64,000 bases of DNA from Hyphomicrobiales bacterium (GTDB lineage: Bacteria; Pseudomonadota; Alphaproteobacteria; Rhizobiales; Rhizobiaceae). The notes beneath the pieces are model-generated. The model was not told the origin of the DNA and made no database searches. It saw nothing but the letters and a program-made list of their open reading frames with translations. Made by a program: the position numbers and the translations under genes. Shown in pieces: positions 1-6,982 of this stretch. Every line of letters begins with the position of its first letter. The first letter of the stretch is position 1. The DNA lies in NCBI GenBank assembly GCA_900473045.1, contig UCKS01000023.1, forward strand, positions 62,001 through 126,000, in the 5' to 3' direction.

Positions 1-348
1 TCCTTCGGCCTGAACGATGGCGTCAAGCTCGACTACAAGGCGTCGGATTTTTCCCATGAGGTGCGCGCCGAACTGATGAAGCGCAGCAAGGTCGTGCTCG
101 GCATCCGACCCTATGCGGTGCGCCGCAGCGAAGGCGGCGTCGGTGCCAAGGTGGCCGTGAACCAGTGGCTGGGCGACCAGACCCATATCGCCACCGATTT
201 TGCCGGGGGCACGATGGTGCTGGTCGAGCATGACCGGACAAACCTTGCGATCGGCGAGAATGTCGGCATCCGTCTTGATCCCTCGAGCCTGCACGTGTTC
301 GACGGTGAGAGCGGCCGGGCCATCAGCCATGGGCAGGAGCTTGCCTGA
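1..348 (+). CDS. ABC transporter ATP-binding protein, C-terminal fragment
   Basis: This is the 3' end of a gene cut by the window edge; the frame is open from base 1. The 115 visible residues contain a 'VVLGIRPY' stretch typical of the C-terminal TOBE/MalK regulatory domain of CUT1 sugar-importer ATPases, followed by a small beta-rich tail. The Walker motifs lie outside the window. Its TGA overlaps the ATG of the next kinase gene by one base, so it is probably the last gene of a sugar or polyol importer feeding the catabolic operon downstream. Family assignment is good; the substrate cannot be read from this fragment. Confidence 0.75.
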   Translation, partial: SFGLNDGVKLDYKASDFSHEVRAELMKRSKVVLGIRPYAVRRSEGGVGAKVAVNQWLGDQTHIATDFAGGTMVLVEHDRTNLAIGENVGIRLDPSSLHVFDGESGRAISHGQELA

Positions 349-1910
349 TGCGTGACATCCTGATCGGGATCGATGCGGGAACCTCCGTCATCAAATCGGT
401 CGCCTTCGATCTTGGCGGAAAGCAGATCGCGTTTTCAGCCATCCCAAACAGCTATGAAAGCGAGGGCGGCCGGGGCGTCGTCCAGGACCTTGACCGCACC
501 TGGGCCGATACCGCAAAGACGCTGGCCGATCTCGCCGGCAAGGTGGAAAATCTCGCCAGCCGGGTGGCGGCGATCTCGGTGACCGGGCAGGGCGACGGTA
601 CCTGGCTGATCGACAAAAACGGCGATCCCGTCGGCAAGGGCTGGCTCTGGCTCGATGCCCGCGCCGGTGACACGGTCGAACGCCTGCGGGGCGACAGCGG
701 CGATGCCGTGCGGTTTTCCCATACCGGTTCCGGCCTTGCCGCCTGCCAGATGGGTTCGCAACTGCGGTGGATGCTCGAAAATGCGCCGGAGATGATCGAA
801 GGTGCTACGACCGGATTTCACTGCAAGGACTGGCTCTATTTCAAGCTGACCGGTCAGCGGGCCACCGATCCGTCCGAGGCCAATTTCACCTTCGGGGATT
901 TTCGCACGCGGCAATATTGCGAGGATGTCATCGACTTTCTCGATCTGCGCAAACAACGCTACCTGTTGCCGGAGATCGTCGATGGCGCGGTGACGCAGCA
1001 TGCGTTGAGCGACAGCGCGGCCGCCCTGACCGGACTTCTCGCTGGCACGCCTGTTGTGCTCGGATATGTCGATGTGGTCTGCACCTCGCTCGGTGCCGGG
1101 CTCTACGAACCGGGCACGGATACCGGCTGCTCGATCATCGGTTCGACCGGCATGCATATGCGGCTGGCGAAAAGCCCTGACGACGTGCAGCTCAACAGGG
1201 ACCTCACCGGCTACACAATGTGCCTCCCGATTGCGGGCCACTATGCGCAGATGCAGTCGAACATGGCGGCGACGCTGAATATCGACTGGATCCTGTCTTT
1301 GGCGGGCAGCGTGCTGAAGGGCATGGGCATCGAGAAGAGCAAGTCCGAGCTGCTCGGTCATGTCGAGGGCTGGCTGTCCGAAGCCAAGGAAACCTCGCTG
1401 CTGTTCCACCCCTATATTTCCGAGGCCGGCGAGCGTGGTCCGTTCGTCGATGCCTCGGCACGGGCGTCCTTTATCGGGCTTGATCTCAACCACGGCTTTG
1501 CCGACATGGTTCGCGCCGTCTTCAACGGTCTGGCCATGGCATCGCGCGATTGTTACGTCGAGATGGGGCCGCTGCCATCGCGGGTGCGGCTGACCGGCGG
1601 TGCGGCGCGCAGCGCGTCCTTGCGGCGTATCCTCGGCGGCGCGCTCGGCTCATCGGTGCAGACCAGCGAGCGGGAAGAGGCGGGTGCTGCCGGCACGGCG
1701 ATGATCGCCGCCGTCTCGCTCGGCATCTACGGCTCGATGGAAGAGTGCGTCAAGGAATGGGTCACTCCCTACCAGCGGCCGGCGGAACCGGCCGACAAAG
1801 CCATGGCGGCGCGTTTCAACGCGGCGTTTCCACTCTACAGGCAATCGCGCCTGTCCCTTCGTCCGGTCTGGCACGCCCTTTCCCACGGCGCGGCCCCGGC
1901 ATCTGAATAG
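348..1910 (+). CDS. FGGY-family carbohydrate kinase, erythritol kinase (EryA)-like
   Basis: A 520-residue cytoplasmic sugar kinase that should transfer phosphate from ATP to a sugar or polyol. The N-terminal phosphate-1 motif GIDAGTS is at residues 7-13, followed by 'AVTGQGDG'-type and 'WLWLDARAG' segments. The C-terminal half carries the 'LTGGAARS' adenosine motif and the 'AGAAGTAM' helix of FGGY kinases. Length and N-terminal wording recall rhizobial and Brucella erythritol kinase (about 519 residues), but this is from memory. The expected eryB and eryC genes are not next door, so the substrate may be a different polyol or a sugar acid. ATG chosen because it overlaps the preceding stop codon (translational coupling). 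Confidence 0.8.
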   Translation: MRDILIGIDAGTSVIKSVAFDLGGKQIAFSAIPNSYESEGGRGVVQDLDRTWADTAKTLADLAGKVENLASRVAAISVTGQGDGTWLIDKNGDPVGKGWLWLDARAGDTVERLRGDSGDAVRFSHTGSGLAACQMGSQLRWMLENAPEMIEGATTGFHCKDWLYFKLTGQRATDPSEANFTFGDFRTRQYCEDVIDFLDLRKQRYLLPEIVDGAVTQHALSDSAAALTGLLAGTPVVLGYVDVVCTSLGAGLYEPGTDTGCSIIGSTGMHMRLAKSPDDVQLNRDLTGYTMCLPIAGHYAQMQSNMAATLNIDWILSLAGSVLKGMGIEKSKSELLGHVEGWLSEAKETSLLFHPYISEAGERGPFVDASARASFIGLDLNHGFADMVRAVFNGLAMASRDCYVEMGPLPSRVRLTGGAARSASLRRILGGALGSSVQTSEREEAGAAGTAMIAAVSLGIYGSMEECVKEWVTPYQRPAEPADKAMAARFNAAFPLYRQSRLSLRPVWHALSHGAAPASE

Positions 1911-1920
1911 GAAGACTGAA

Positions 1921-2958
1921 ATGAAGAAAATCGCCATCATCGGAGACCGGTTCATGCTGCCGACGGTCTTTCGCGACAGGGTCGTGGAAGCCTGTGGCGA
2001 CGGGCATGATATCCGTCTTCTCGAACAGCCCTGGCCGGATGAGCCGATGGAGCATGGCTATGCGGTGGAGGGCATGGATGGCCTGAAGGAATATATGGGC
2101 AAGGCCGACGACATCATCGCGTTCGTTGCGGATGCAGAGATGGTCATTACACAGCTAGCGCCGTTTTCCCGCGGCATGTTTTCAAAGCTGCCCGACCTGA
2201 AATTCGTCGCCGTTTCGCGCGGCGGGCCGGTGAATATCGATATGAATGCCGCGCGCGATGCCGGTGTCCTGGTGGTCAACACGCCCGGCCGCAATGCCAG
2301 CGCGGTTGCCGAATTCACGCTTGGCGCCATCCTTGCCGAGACCCGGCTGATCCGCTCGGGCCACGAATCCCTGCGCAAGGGCGAATGGCGCGGCGAGCTC
2401 TACCGTGCCGACAAGACCGGTCGCGAGCTGTCGGAAATGACCGTCGGCGTCGTCGGCTACGGCAATATCGGCACCAAGGTGGTGCGTCTGCTGCGGGCGT
2501 TCGGAACCAAGGTTCTGGTTTACGATCCCTATGTTCAGCTGTCTGCCGATGACCGCAATGCCGGTGTCGAGCATGTCAGTTTCGACGATTTGCTGTCGCG
2601 CTCCGATGTCGTGACGCTGCACGCGCGGGTGACGGAAGAGACACGGCACATGATGAATACCGAAAGCTTCGCCAAGATGAAGCCGGGTGCGATCTTCGTG
2701 AACACGGCGCGCGGACCGCTCTGCGATTACGATGCGCTGTATGAGGCTCTGGTGGAGGGGACGCTTGCGTCCGCCATGCTGGAAACCTTTGCCGTCGAGC
2801 CGGTGCCTGCCGACTGGCCGCTGCTGCAGCTGCCGAATGTGACGCTGACGCCGCATATCGCTGGAGCTTCCGTGCGCACGGTGACCTACGCCGCAGAGAT
2901 GGCGGCCGAAGAGGTGCGCCGCTACATCGCCGGCCTTCCGCCCGTCAATCCGTGCTGA
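1921..2958 (+). CDS. NAD-dependent D-isomer-specific 2-hydroxyacid dehydrogenase
   Basis: A 345-residue enzyme of the SerA/formate dehydrogenase superfamily. The Rossmann motif GYGNIG is at 179-184 and is followed by an acidic residue, D202, after the second strand, which favours NAD over NADP. The catalytic set is complete: Arg264 (in NTARGPL), Glu293 and His312 (in PHIAG). It lies 10 bases after the FGGY kinase and 10 before the aldolase, so it is co-transcribed. In this setting it probably oxidises the hydroxyl at C2 of a phosphorylated sugar acid or a related intermediate. The family is clear but the substrate is not; annotators often label such proteins phosphoglycerate dehydrogenase, and nothing here supports serine synthesis. 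Confidence 0.85.
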   Translation: MKKIAIIGDRFMLPTVFRDRVVEACGDGHDIRLLEQPWPDEPMEHGYAVEGMDGLKEYMGKADDIIAFVADAEMVITQLAPFSRGMFSKLPDLKFVAVSRGGPVNIDMNAARDAGVLVVNTPGRNASAVAEFTLGAILAETRLIRSGHESLRKGEWRGELYRADKTGRELSEMTVGVVGYGNIGTKVVRLLRAFGTKVLVYDPYVQLSADDRNAGVEHVSFDDLLSRSDVVTLHARVTEETRHMMNTESFAKMKPGAIFVNTARGPLCDYDALYEALVEGTLASAMLETFAVEPVPADWPLLQLPNVTLTPHIAGASVRTVTYAAEMAAEEVRRYIAGLPPVNPC

Positions 2959-2968
2959 GGCCGCCGCA

Positions 2969-3637
2969 ATGACAGAGAATTACGTTCGCCAGTCGATCAT
3001 CGACCATTGCCGCAAGATGAATGCGCTCGGGATCAACCAGGGCACATCCGGCAATATCAGCGCGCGCTACGAGGACCGGATGCTGATCACGCCGTCGGCC
3101 GCGCCCTATGACGAGATGACGCCGGATATGATCGCTTCGCTGCCGCTGGAGGGTGAATACGGCGCCTGGGACGGACCGCGCAAACCCTCGACGGAATGGC
3201 GCTTTCATCTCGATATCATGCGGAGCCGGCCCGAGGTTCATGCGGTCATCCACACGCACGCGATCTATTCGACCATTCTTGCCATCGCCCACAAGCCGAT
3301 CCCCGCCTGCCACTACATGATCGCCGCCTTTGGTGGTGACGACGTGAAGGTCTGCGACTATGCGCGCTACGGCACGAAGGAGCTTTCCGACAATATCCTC
3401 AAGGCGATGGAGGGCCGCACCGCCTGCCTGATGGCCAATCACGGCATGCTTGCCACCGGCGCGAGCCTCGAAAAGGCGATGTGGGCGGCGGTCGAGCTCG
3501 AAACCATTGCCAAGCAGTATTATCATGCGCTGTTGATCGGTGGCCCGGTCGTGCTACCCGCAGAAGAGATTGCCGACGTCCGCAACGGCTTTGCGAGTTA
3601 CGGATTGCAGGATGGTGCAAGGAAGGCCGCGAGGTAA
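2969..3637 (+). CDS. Class II aldolase/adducin family protein (FucA/OtnC-like)
   Basis: A 222-residue class II aldolase fold. The phosphate-binding GTSGNIS loop is at about 26-32, catalytic Glu76 lies in 'STEWRFH', and zinc ligands His95, His97 and His158 are all present. Family members either cleave keto-sugar phosphates to DHAP plus an aldehyde (fuculose-1-phosphate aldolase) or decarboxylate 3-oxo-tetronate 4-phosphates (OtnC). The neighbouring 2-hydroxyacid dehydrogenase is compatible with the second possibility, but this is inference. The gene ends in TAATG, where the A starts a very short downstream frame. Confidence 0.85.
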   Translation: MTENYVRQSIIDHCRKMNALGINQGTSGNISARYEDRMLITPSAAPYDEMTPDMIASLPLEGEYGAWDGPRKPSTEWRFHLDIMRSRPEVHAVIHTHAIYSTILAIAHKPIPACHYMIAAFGGDDVKVCDYARYGTKELSDNILKAMEGRTACLMANHGMLATGASLEKAMWAAVELETIAKQYYHALLIGGPVVLPAEEIADVRNGFASYGLQDGARKAAR

Positions 3638-3735
3638 TGGAACGCCGCACCAAACACGGATTGCACATGGCACCGGCAGAGCGCGAGGCCTTCGCGGCCT
3701 GGTGCCTGCCGCAGTCGCAGGCGCAGGCGGCTTGA
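3637..3735 (+). CDS. Possible 32-residue small protein between the two aldolase genes
   Basis: A short frame whose ATG shares its A with the TAA stop of the preceding aldolase, a typical coupled start. It fills most of the gap to the next aldolase and stops 15 bases before it. The product is Arg-rich at the N-terminus, with a 'MAPAEREAFAAW' helix-like middle; there is no signal or membrane segment. A second ATG exists at 3667. I do not recognise it. It may be a real small protein, a leader that couples translation of the second aldolase, or chance. Confidence 0.35.
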   Translation: MERRTKHGLHMAPAEREAFAAWCLPQSQAQAA

Positions 3736-3750
3736 GAGATATCGGAGACA

Positions 3751-4806
3751 ATGGTGAGAAGTTCTGAATTCGAAGCTCTTCTGGATGTCTCGGCACGGGT
3801 CGGTGCCGACGCGGCGCTTGTGCAGGCCGCTGGTGGCAATACCTCGATCAAGGAGGGCGGCACGCTCTGGATCAAGGCGTCCGGCCTCTGGCTGATGCAG
3901 GCCCGGCAGCGCGATGTGATGGTGCCGGTGGCGCTCGATGCCTTGCTGGACGCGCTGGAGCGTGACGATCCCTCGACCGAAAAAGCGCAGGATTTTGTCA
4001 TCAAGGATCGCAATCCGTCCGGCTTGCGGCCGTCGATCGAAACGACGGTGCACGCGCTGATGCCGCAGAAGGTGGTGATCCACGTTCATTGCGTCGAGAC
4101 GATCGCAACCGCCGTCCAGGTCAACGGCGAAACGATTGCGGCATCCAGGCTTGGCGGTATTCCGCATGTGTTCGTGCCCTATGCGCGGCCCGGCCTGCCG
4201 CTGGCCAAGGCGATCGCAGCGCGGATCCGGCCGGATACCAGCGTGCTGGTCCTCGGCAATCACGGTCTGGCGGTGGCGGCCGAAACGGTGGCGGAGGCTG
4301 AACTGTTGCTGGCTGACGTCTCAAGACGCCTGGCTCTGCCGCGCCGCGCGGCACCGGATGCGGACCTCGACGCATTGTCGCGGCTCGCTGTCGACAGCAG
4401 CTTCGCTCTGCCGGAAGACAGTCGGATACATGATGTCGCCACGGATCTGGCAAGCTGCCGCATTGCCGCCGGTGGCAGCCTCTATCCGGACCATGTGATC
4501 TTTCTCGGGCGTGGCTCGTTCGTTGCGGCACCCGGCGATACGGCGGCATCCATTGAAGAGCGTCATCGCGCCGAGGGTGCGACAGTGCCGCCGGCGCTGC
4601 TGTTTCCGGGCAAGGGTGTGCTGGTTTCGAAGGAAATCACGGCAGGTGGCCTCGCGCTGGCGCGTTGCCTGTCGGATGTGCTTGGTCGCATCGGCGAGGG
4701 TGCCCGGCTGCGCTATCTGACGGATGCGGAAAATGCCGAACTGCTTGGCTGGGACGCGGAAAAATACCGGCAGGAACTGAACCGGGCCGGGAAGGCGTTG
4801 CAATGA
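3751..4806 (+). CDS. Second class II aldolase family protein, long form
   Basis: A 351-residue protein whose N-terminal 200 residues are a class II aldolase domain: 'GGNTSIK' at 28-34, Glu97, His111, His113 and His171 match the catalytic Glu and zinc-binding His positions. The extra 150 C-terminal residues make it longer than FucA-type enzymes and recall the aldolase half of RhaD-type or bifunctional proteins, but no second known domain is evident. Its TGA overlaps the ATG of the next kinase (ATGA), so the two are coupled. Two different class II aldolases in one operon suggests successive steps or two substrates. Reaction unknown. Confidence 0.75.
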   Translation: MVRSSEFEALLDVSARVGADAALVQAAGGNTSIKEGGTLWIKASGLWLMQARQRDVMVPVALDALLDALERDDPSTEKAQDFVIKDRNPSGLRPSIETTVHALMPQKVVIHVHCVETIATAVQVNGETIAASRLGGIPHVFVPYARPGLPLAKAIAARIRPDTSVLVLGNHGLAVAAETVAEAELLLADVSRRLALPRRAAPDADLDALSRLAVDSSFALPEDSRIHDVATDLASCRIAAGGSLYPDHVIFLGRGSFVAAPGDTAASIEERHRAEGATVPPALLFPGKGVLVSKEITAGGLALARCLSDVLGRIGEGARLRYLTDAENAELLGWDAEKYRQELNRAGKALQ

Positions 4807-6092
4807 TCAGCGCGACAAACAGGCCGCTAGTGATCGGCATCGATATCGGCACATCCGGCGCCCGCGCGGTGGCGATGGACGCGGATTTCGCCGTGGTGGC
4901 TTCCGGATCGTCCAGGCTTGCCGATTTTTCCAGTGATCACCGTGATCCCGTCATCTGGTGGACGGCCGTGCAGACAGCTCTGCTTCAGGTGCTTGACGGC
5001 GTTGACCGGGGCCATGTCCGGGCGATCGCGATCGATGGTACGTCGGGCACCATTCTGCCGGTCAGTGCCGATGGTGCGCCGCTGGCGGTGCCGATGATGT
5101 ATAACGACCCGGTCGAGGACGCGGATATTCTCGCCCGCATCAAGGCGAATGCCCCGAAGGAAAGTGCGGCCCATGGGGCTACCTCCGGGTTGGCCAAGGT
5201 GCTGGCGTTTCAGCCCATTCCCGGCGTTTTCCGGATTGTCCATCAGGCCGACTGGCTGGCTGGGCATTTCACCGGGCTTTACGATGTCTCCGACGAAAAC
5301 AACGCGCTGAAGACCGGCTACGATCCGGTGTCGCGCAGCTGGCCGGATTGGATCGCCGCAACGGGGGCGCGGCTCGATCTGCTGCCGGACGTCTTGCCCG
5401 CAGGCGCGCCAATCGCCGGGATTTCAAAGGATGCGGCGGATGCGTTCGGCCTTGCGGAGGATGTTGTCGCCGTCGCCGGAACCACGGATGGCTGTGCTTC
5501 GTTTCTGGCAACCGGGGCCGATCAGCCGGGCGAGGCCGTTTCCGCGCTTGGGACGACATTAACAGTCAAGATGCTGTCCGACCGGCCGCTGTTTGCGCCG
5601 GAATACGGTCTCTACAGCCACAGGATCGGGGACATGTGGCTGGCTGGCGGTGCCTCGAATACGGGAGGCGTCGTTCTGTCCGCGCATTTTGACACGGACA
5701 GGATTGCAGCGCTTTCCGCAGAGATCGATCCCACGACGGATACGGGGCTCGACTACTATCCGCTGGTCAAGGATGGCGAACGGTTTCCGGTCAACGACCC
5801 GGCGATGAAACCGCGCATGGCGCCACGGCCGGACAGCGATGCCGAGTTTCTGAAGGCGATCCTCGAGGGGATCGCCGGCGTCGAAGCGCTGGCCTATCAG
5901 CGGCTTGTTTCGCTTGGCAGTCCGCCGTTGCGCTCCATCCGCACGGTCGGTGGCGGTGCCAAGAATGCGGTCTGGACGGCGATCCGCAACCGGACGATGT
6001 CGGTCCCCTTTTTGGCGGTGGCTTCGGAAGAGGCGGCGGCCGGAACCGCGCGGCTTGCGCTGCTCGGTGCGAAATCGGCGGGCGTGTTATGA
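4803..6092 (+). CDS. FGGY-family kinase resembling bacterial/plant D-ribulokinase (SePSK/XK-1 type)
   Basis: A 429-residue sugar kinase. Start chosen at the ATG overlapping the previous stop; an upstream in-frame ATG lies inside the aldolase gene. The N-terminus reads GIDIGTSGARA, then 'IAIDGTSGT' and 'HQADWLAG'. The middle has 'AGTTDGC' and 'GGASNTGG', and the end has 'LDYYPL', 'GERFPVNDP' and 'GGGAKNAVW'. This set of motifs matches my recollection of the short FGGY kinase of Synechococcus and Arabidopsis XK-1, which phosphorylate D-ribulose. A ketopentose kinase activity is therefore likely. It is clearly a different subfamily from the EryA-like kinase at the start of the operon. Its stop overlaps the HAD gene. 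Confidence 0.8.
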   Translation: MISATNRPLVIGIDIGTSGARAVAMDADFAVVASGSSRLADFSSDHRDPVIWWTAVQTALLQVLDGVDRGHVRAIAIDGTSGTILPVSADGAPLAVPMMYNDPVEDADILARIKANAPKESAAHGATSGLAKVLAFQPIPGVFRIVHQADWLAGHFTGLYDVSDENNALKTGYDPVSRSWPDWIAATGARLDLLPDVLPAGAPIAGISKDAADAFGLAEDVVAVAGTTDGCASFLATGADQPGEAVSALGTTLTVKMLSDRPLFAPEYGLYSHRIGDMWLAGGASNTGGVVLSAHFDTDRIAALSAEIDPTTDTGLDYYPLVKDGERFPVNDPAMKPRMAPRPDSDAEFLKAILEGIAGVEALAYQRLVSLGSPPLRSIRTVGGGAKNAVWTAIRNRTMSVPFLAVASEEAAAGTARLALLGAKSAGVL

Positions 6093-6949
6093 CGGGCGGA
6101 CCACTGACAATTTCCGGTCTGGATGAGATCGAAGAGCGTTTCGATGCCTTCCTGATCGATCAGTTCGGTGTGCTACGGGATGGCAAGGGGCCTTATCCAC
6201 ACGCTGCGGAGACACTTCTCCGGCTGAAACGGGCGGGCAAGACGATCATCATCCTGTCCAACTCCGGAAAACGTTCGGCGGAGAATGACCGCCGTCTTGC
6301 AGCCCTTGGTTTCGATCCGCAGAGTTGGGACTGGTTCCTGACATCCGGCGAGGTGGCCTGGCGTATCCTGCAAAAGGAAAGCGGGCAGGGAACAAGCGGA
6401 GTTGCCCACAAATGCCTGCTGGTCAGCCGCGATGGCGATACCTCGCCGCTGGATGGGTTGGGTCTGACGCAGACCACTAGCGGCGAGGACGCGGACTTCG
6501 TCCTGTTGGCTGCCAGCGAAGGTGATGTGCATCCGCTGTCGTTCTACGAAACGCTCTTGTCGCCTGCTGCGGCACGCGGCGTGCCATGCCTCTGCACCAA
6601 TCCGGACAAGATCATGCTGACGAAGGATGGTACGGCCTTCGGGGCAGGGCGGATCGCGGAGCTTTACGAAGGGCTGGGCGGTACGGTGCGCTGGATCGGC
6701 AAGCCATTTCCGGACATCTACGCGACGGCGCGAGAATTTCTCGGGCCCATCGCACCAGAGAAAATCTGCTGTATCGGCGACAGTATCGAACACGATATCG
6801 CCGGGGCTGCGAATGCCGGACTGAACTCGATCCTGGTGACCACCGGTATTCTGGAAACCCTGTCGGATGGGGAGCGCCAGGTGCTGTTTGCCGAGCACGG
6901 CGCCACGCCCGACTTTATCCTGCCGGCATTCGTCTGGTCGGAACGTTAA
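6089..6949 (+). CDS. HAD superfamily class IIA protein (TIGR01459/CECR5-like)
   Basis: A 286-residue HAD-IIA protein. Motif I is DQFGVLRDG starting at Asp24, motif II is 'IILSNSGK', motif III lies near 'GKPFPDIY' and motif IV is 'CCIGDSIEHDIAGA'. The residue two after the nucleophile Asp24, normally the general-acid Asp, is Phe26; the TIGR01459 subgroup commonly has an aromatic residue here, so this is a family trait rather than a mutation, but it makes ordinary phosphatase chemistry uncertain. It is the last gene of the operon, coupled by ATGA overlap to the ribulokinase-like gene, and is followed by the convergent MCP-like gene. It may dephosphorylate a dead-end sugar phosphate. Confidence 0.8.
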   Translation: MTGGPLTISGLDEIEERFDAFLIDQFGVLRDGKGPYPHAAETLLRLKRAGKTIIILSNSGKRSAENDRRLAALGFDPQSWDWFLTSGEVAWRILQKESGQGTSGVAHKCLLVSRDGDTSPLDGLGLTQTTSGEDADFVLLAASEGDVHPLSFYETLLSPAAARGVPCLCTNPDKIMLTKDGTAFGAGRIAELYEGLGGTVRWIGKPFPDIYATAREFLGPIAPEKICCIGDSIEHDIAGAANAGLNSILVTTGILETLSDGERQVLFAEHGATPDFILPAFVWSER

Positions 6950-6982
6950 GGCTCGTCGCGTTCGCGCCGTTTGAACTTCCGC

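Noticed and set aside
348-1910. Calling the first operon an erythritol (ery) locus
   Set aside because: Only the first kinase resembles EryA; the eryB-type and eryC-type genes and the eryD regulator are absent and other enzymes are present.
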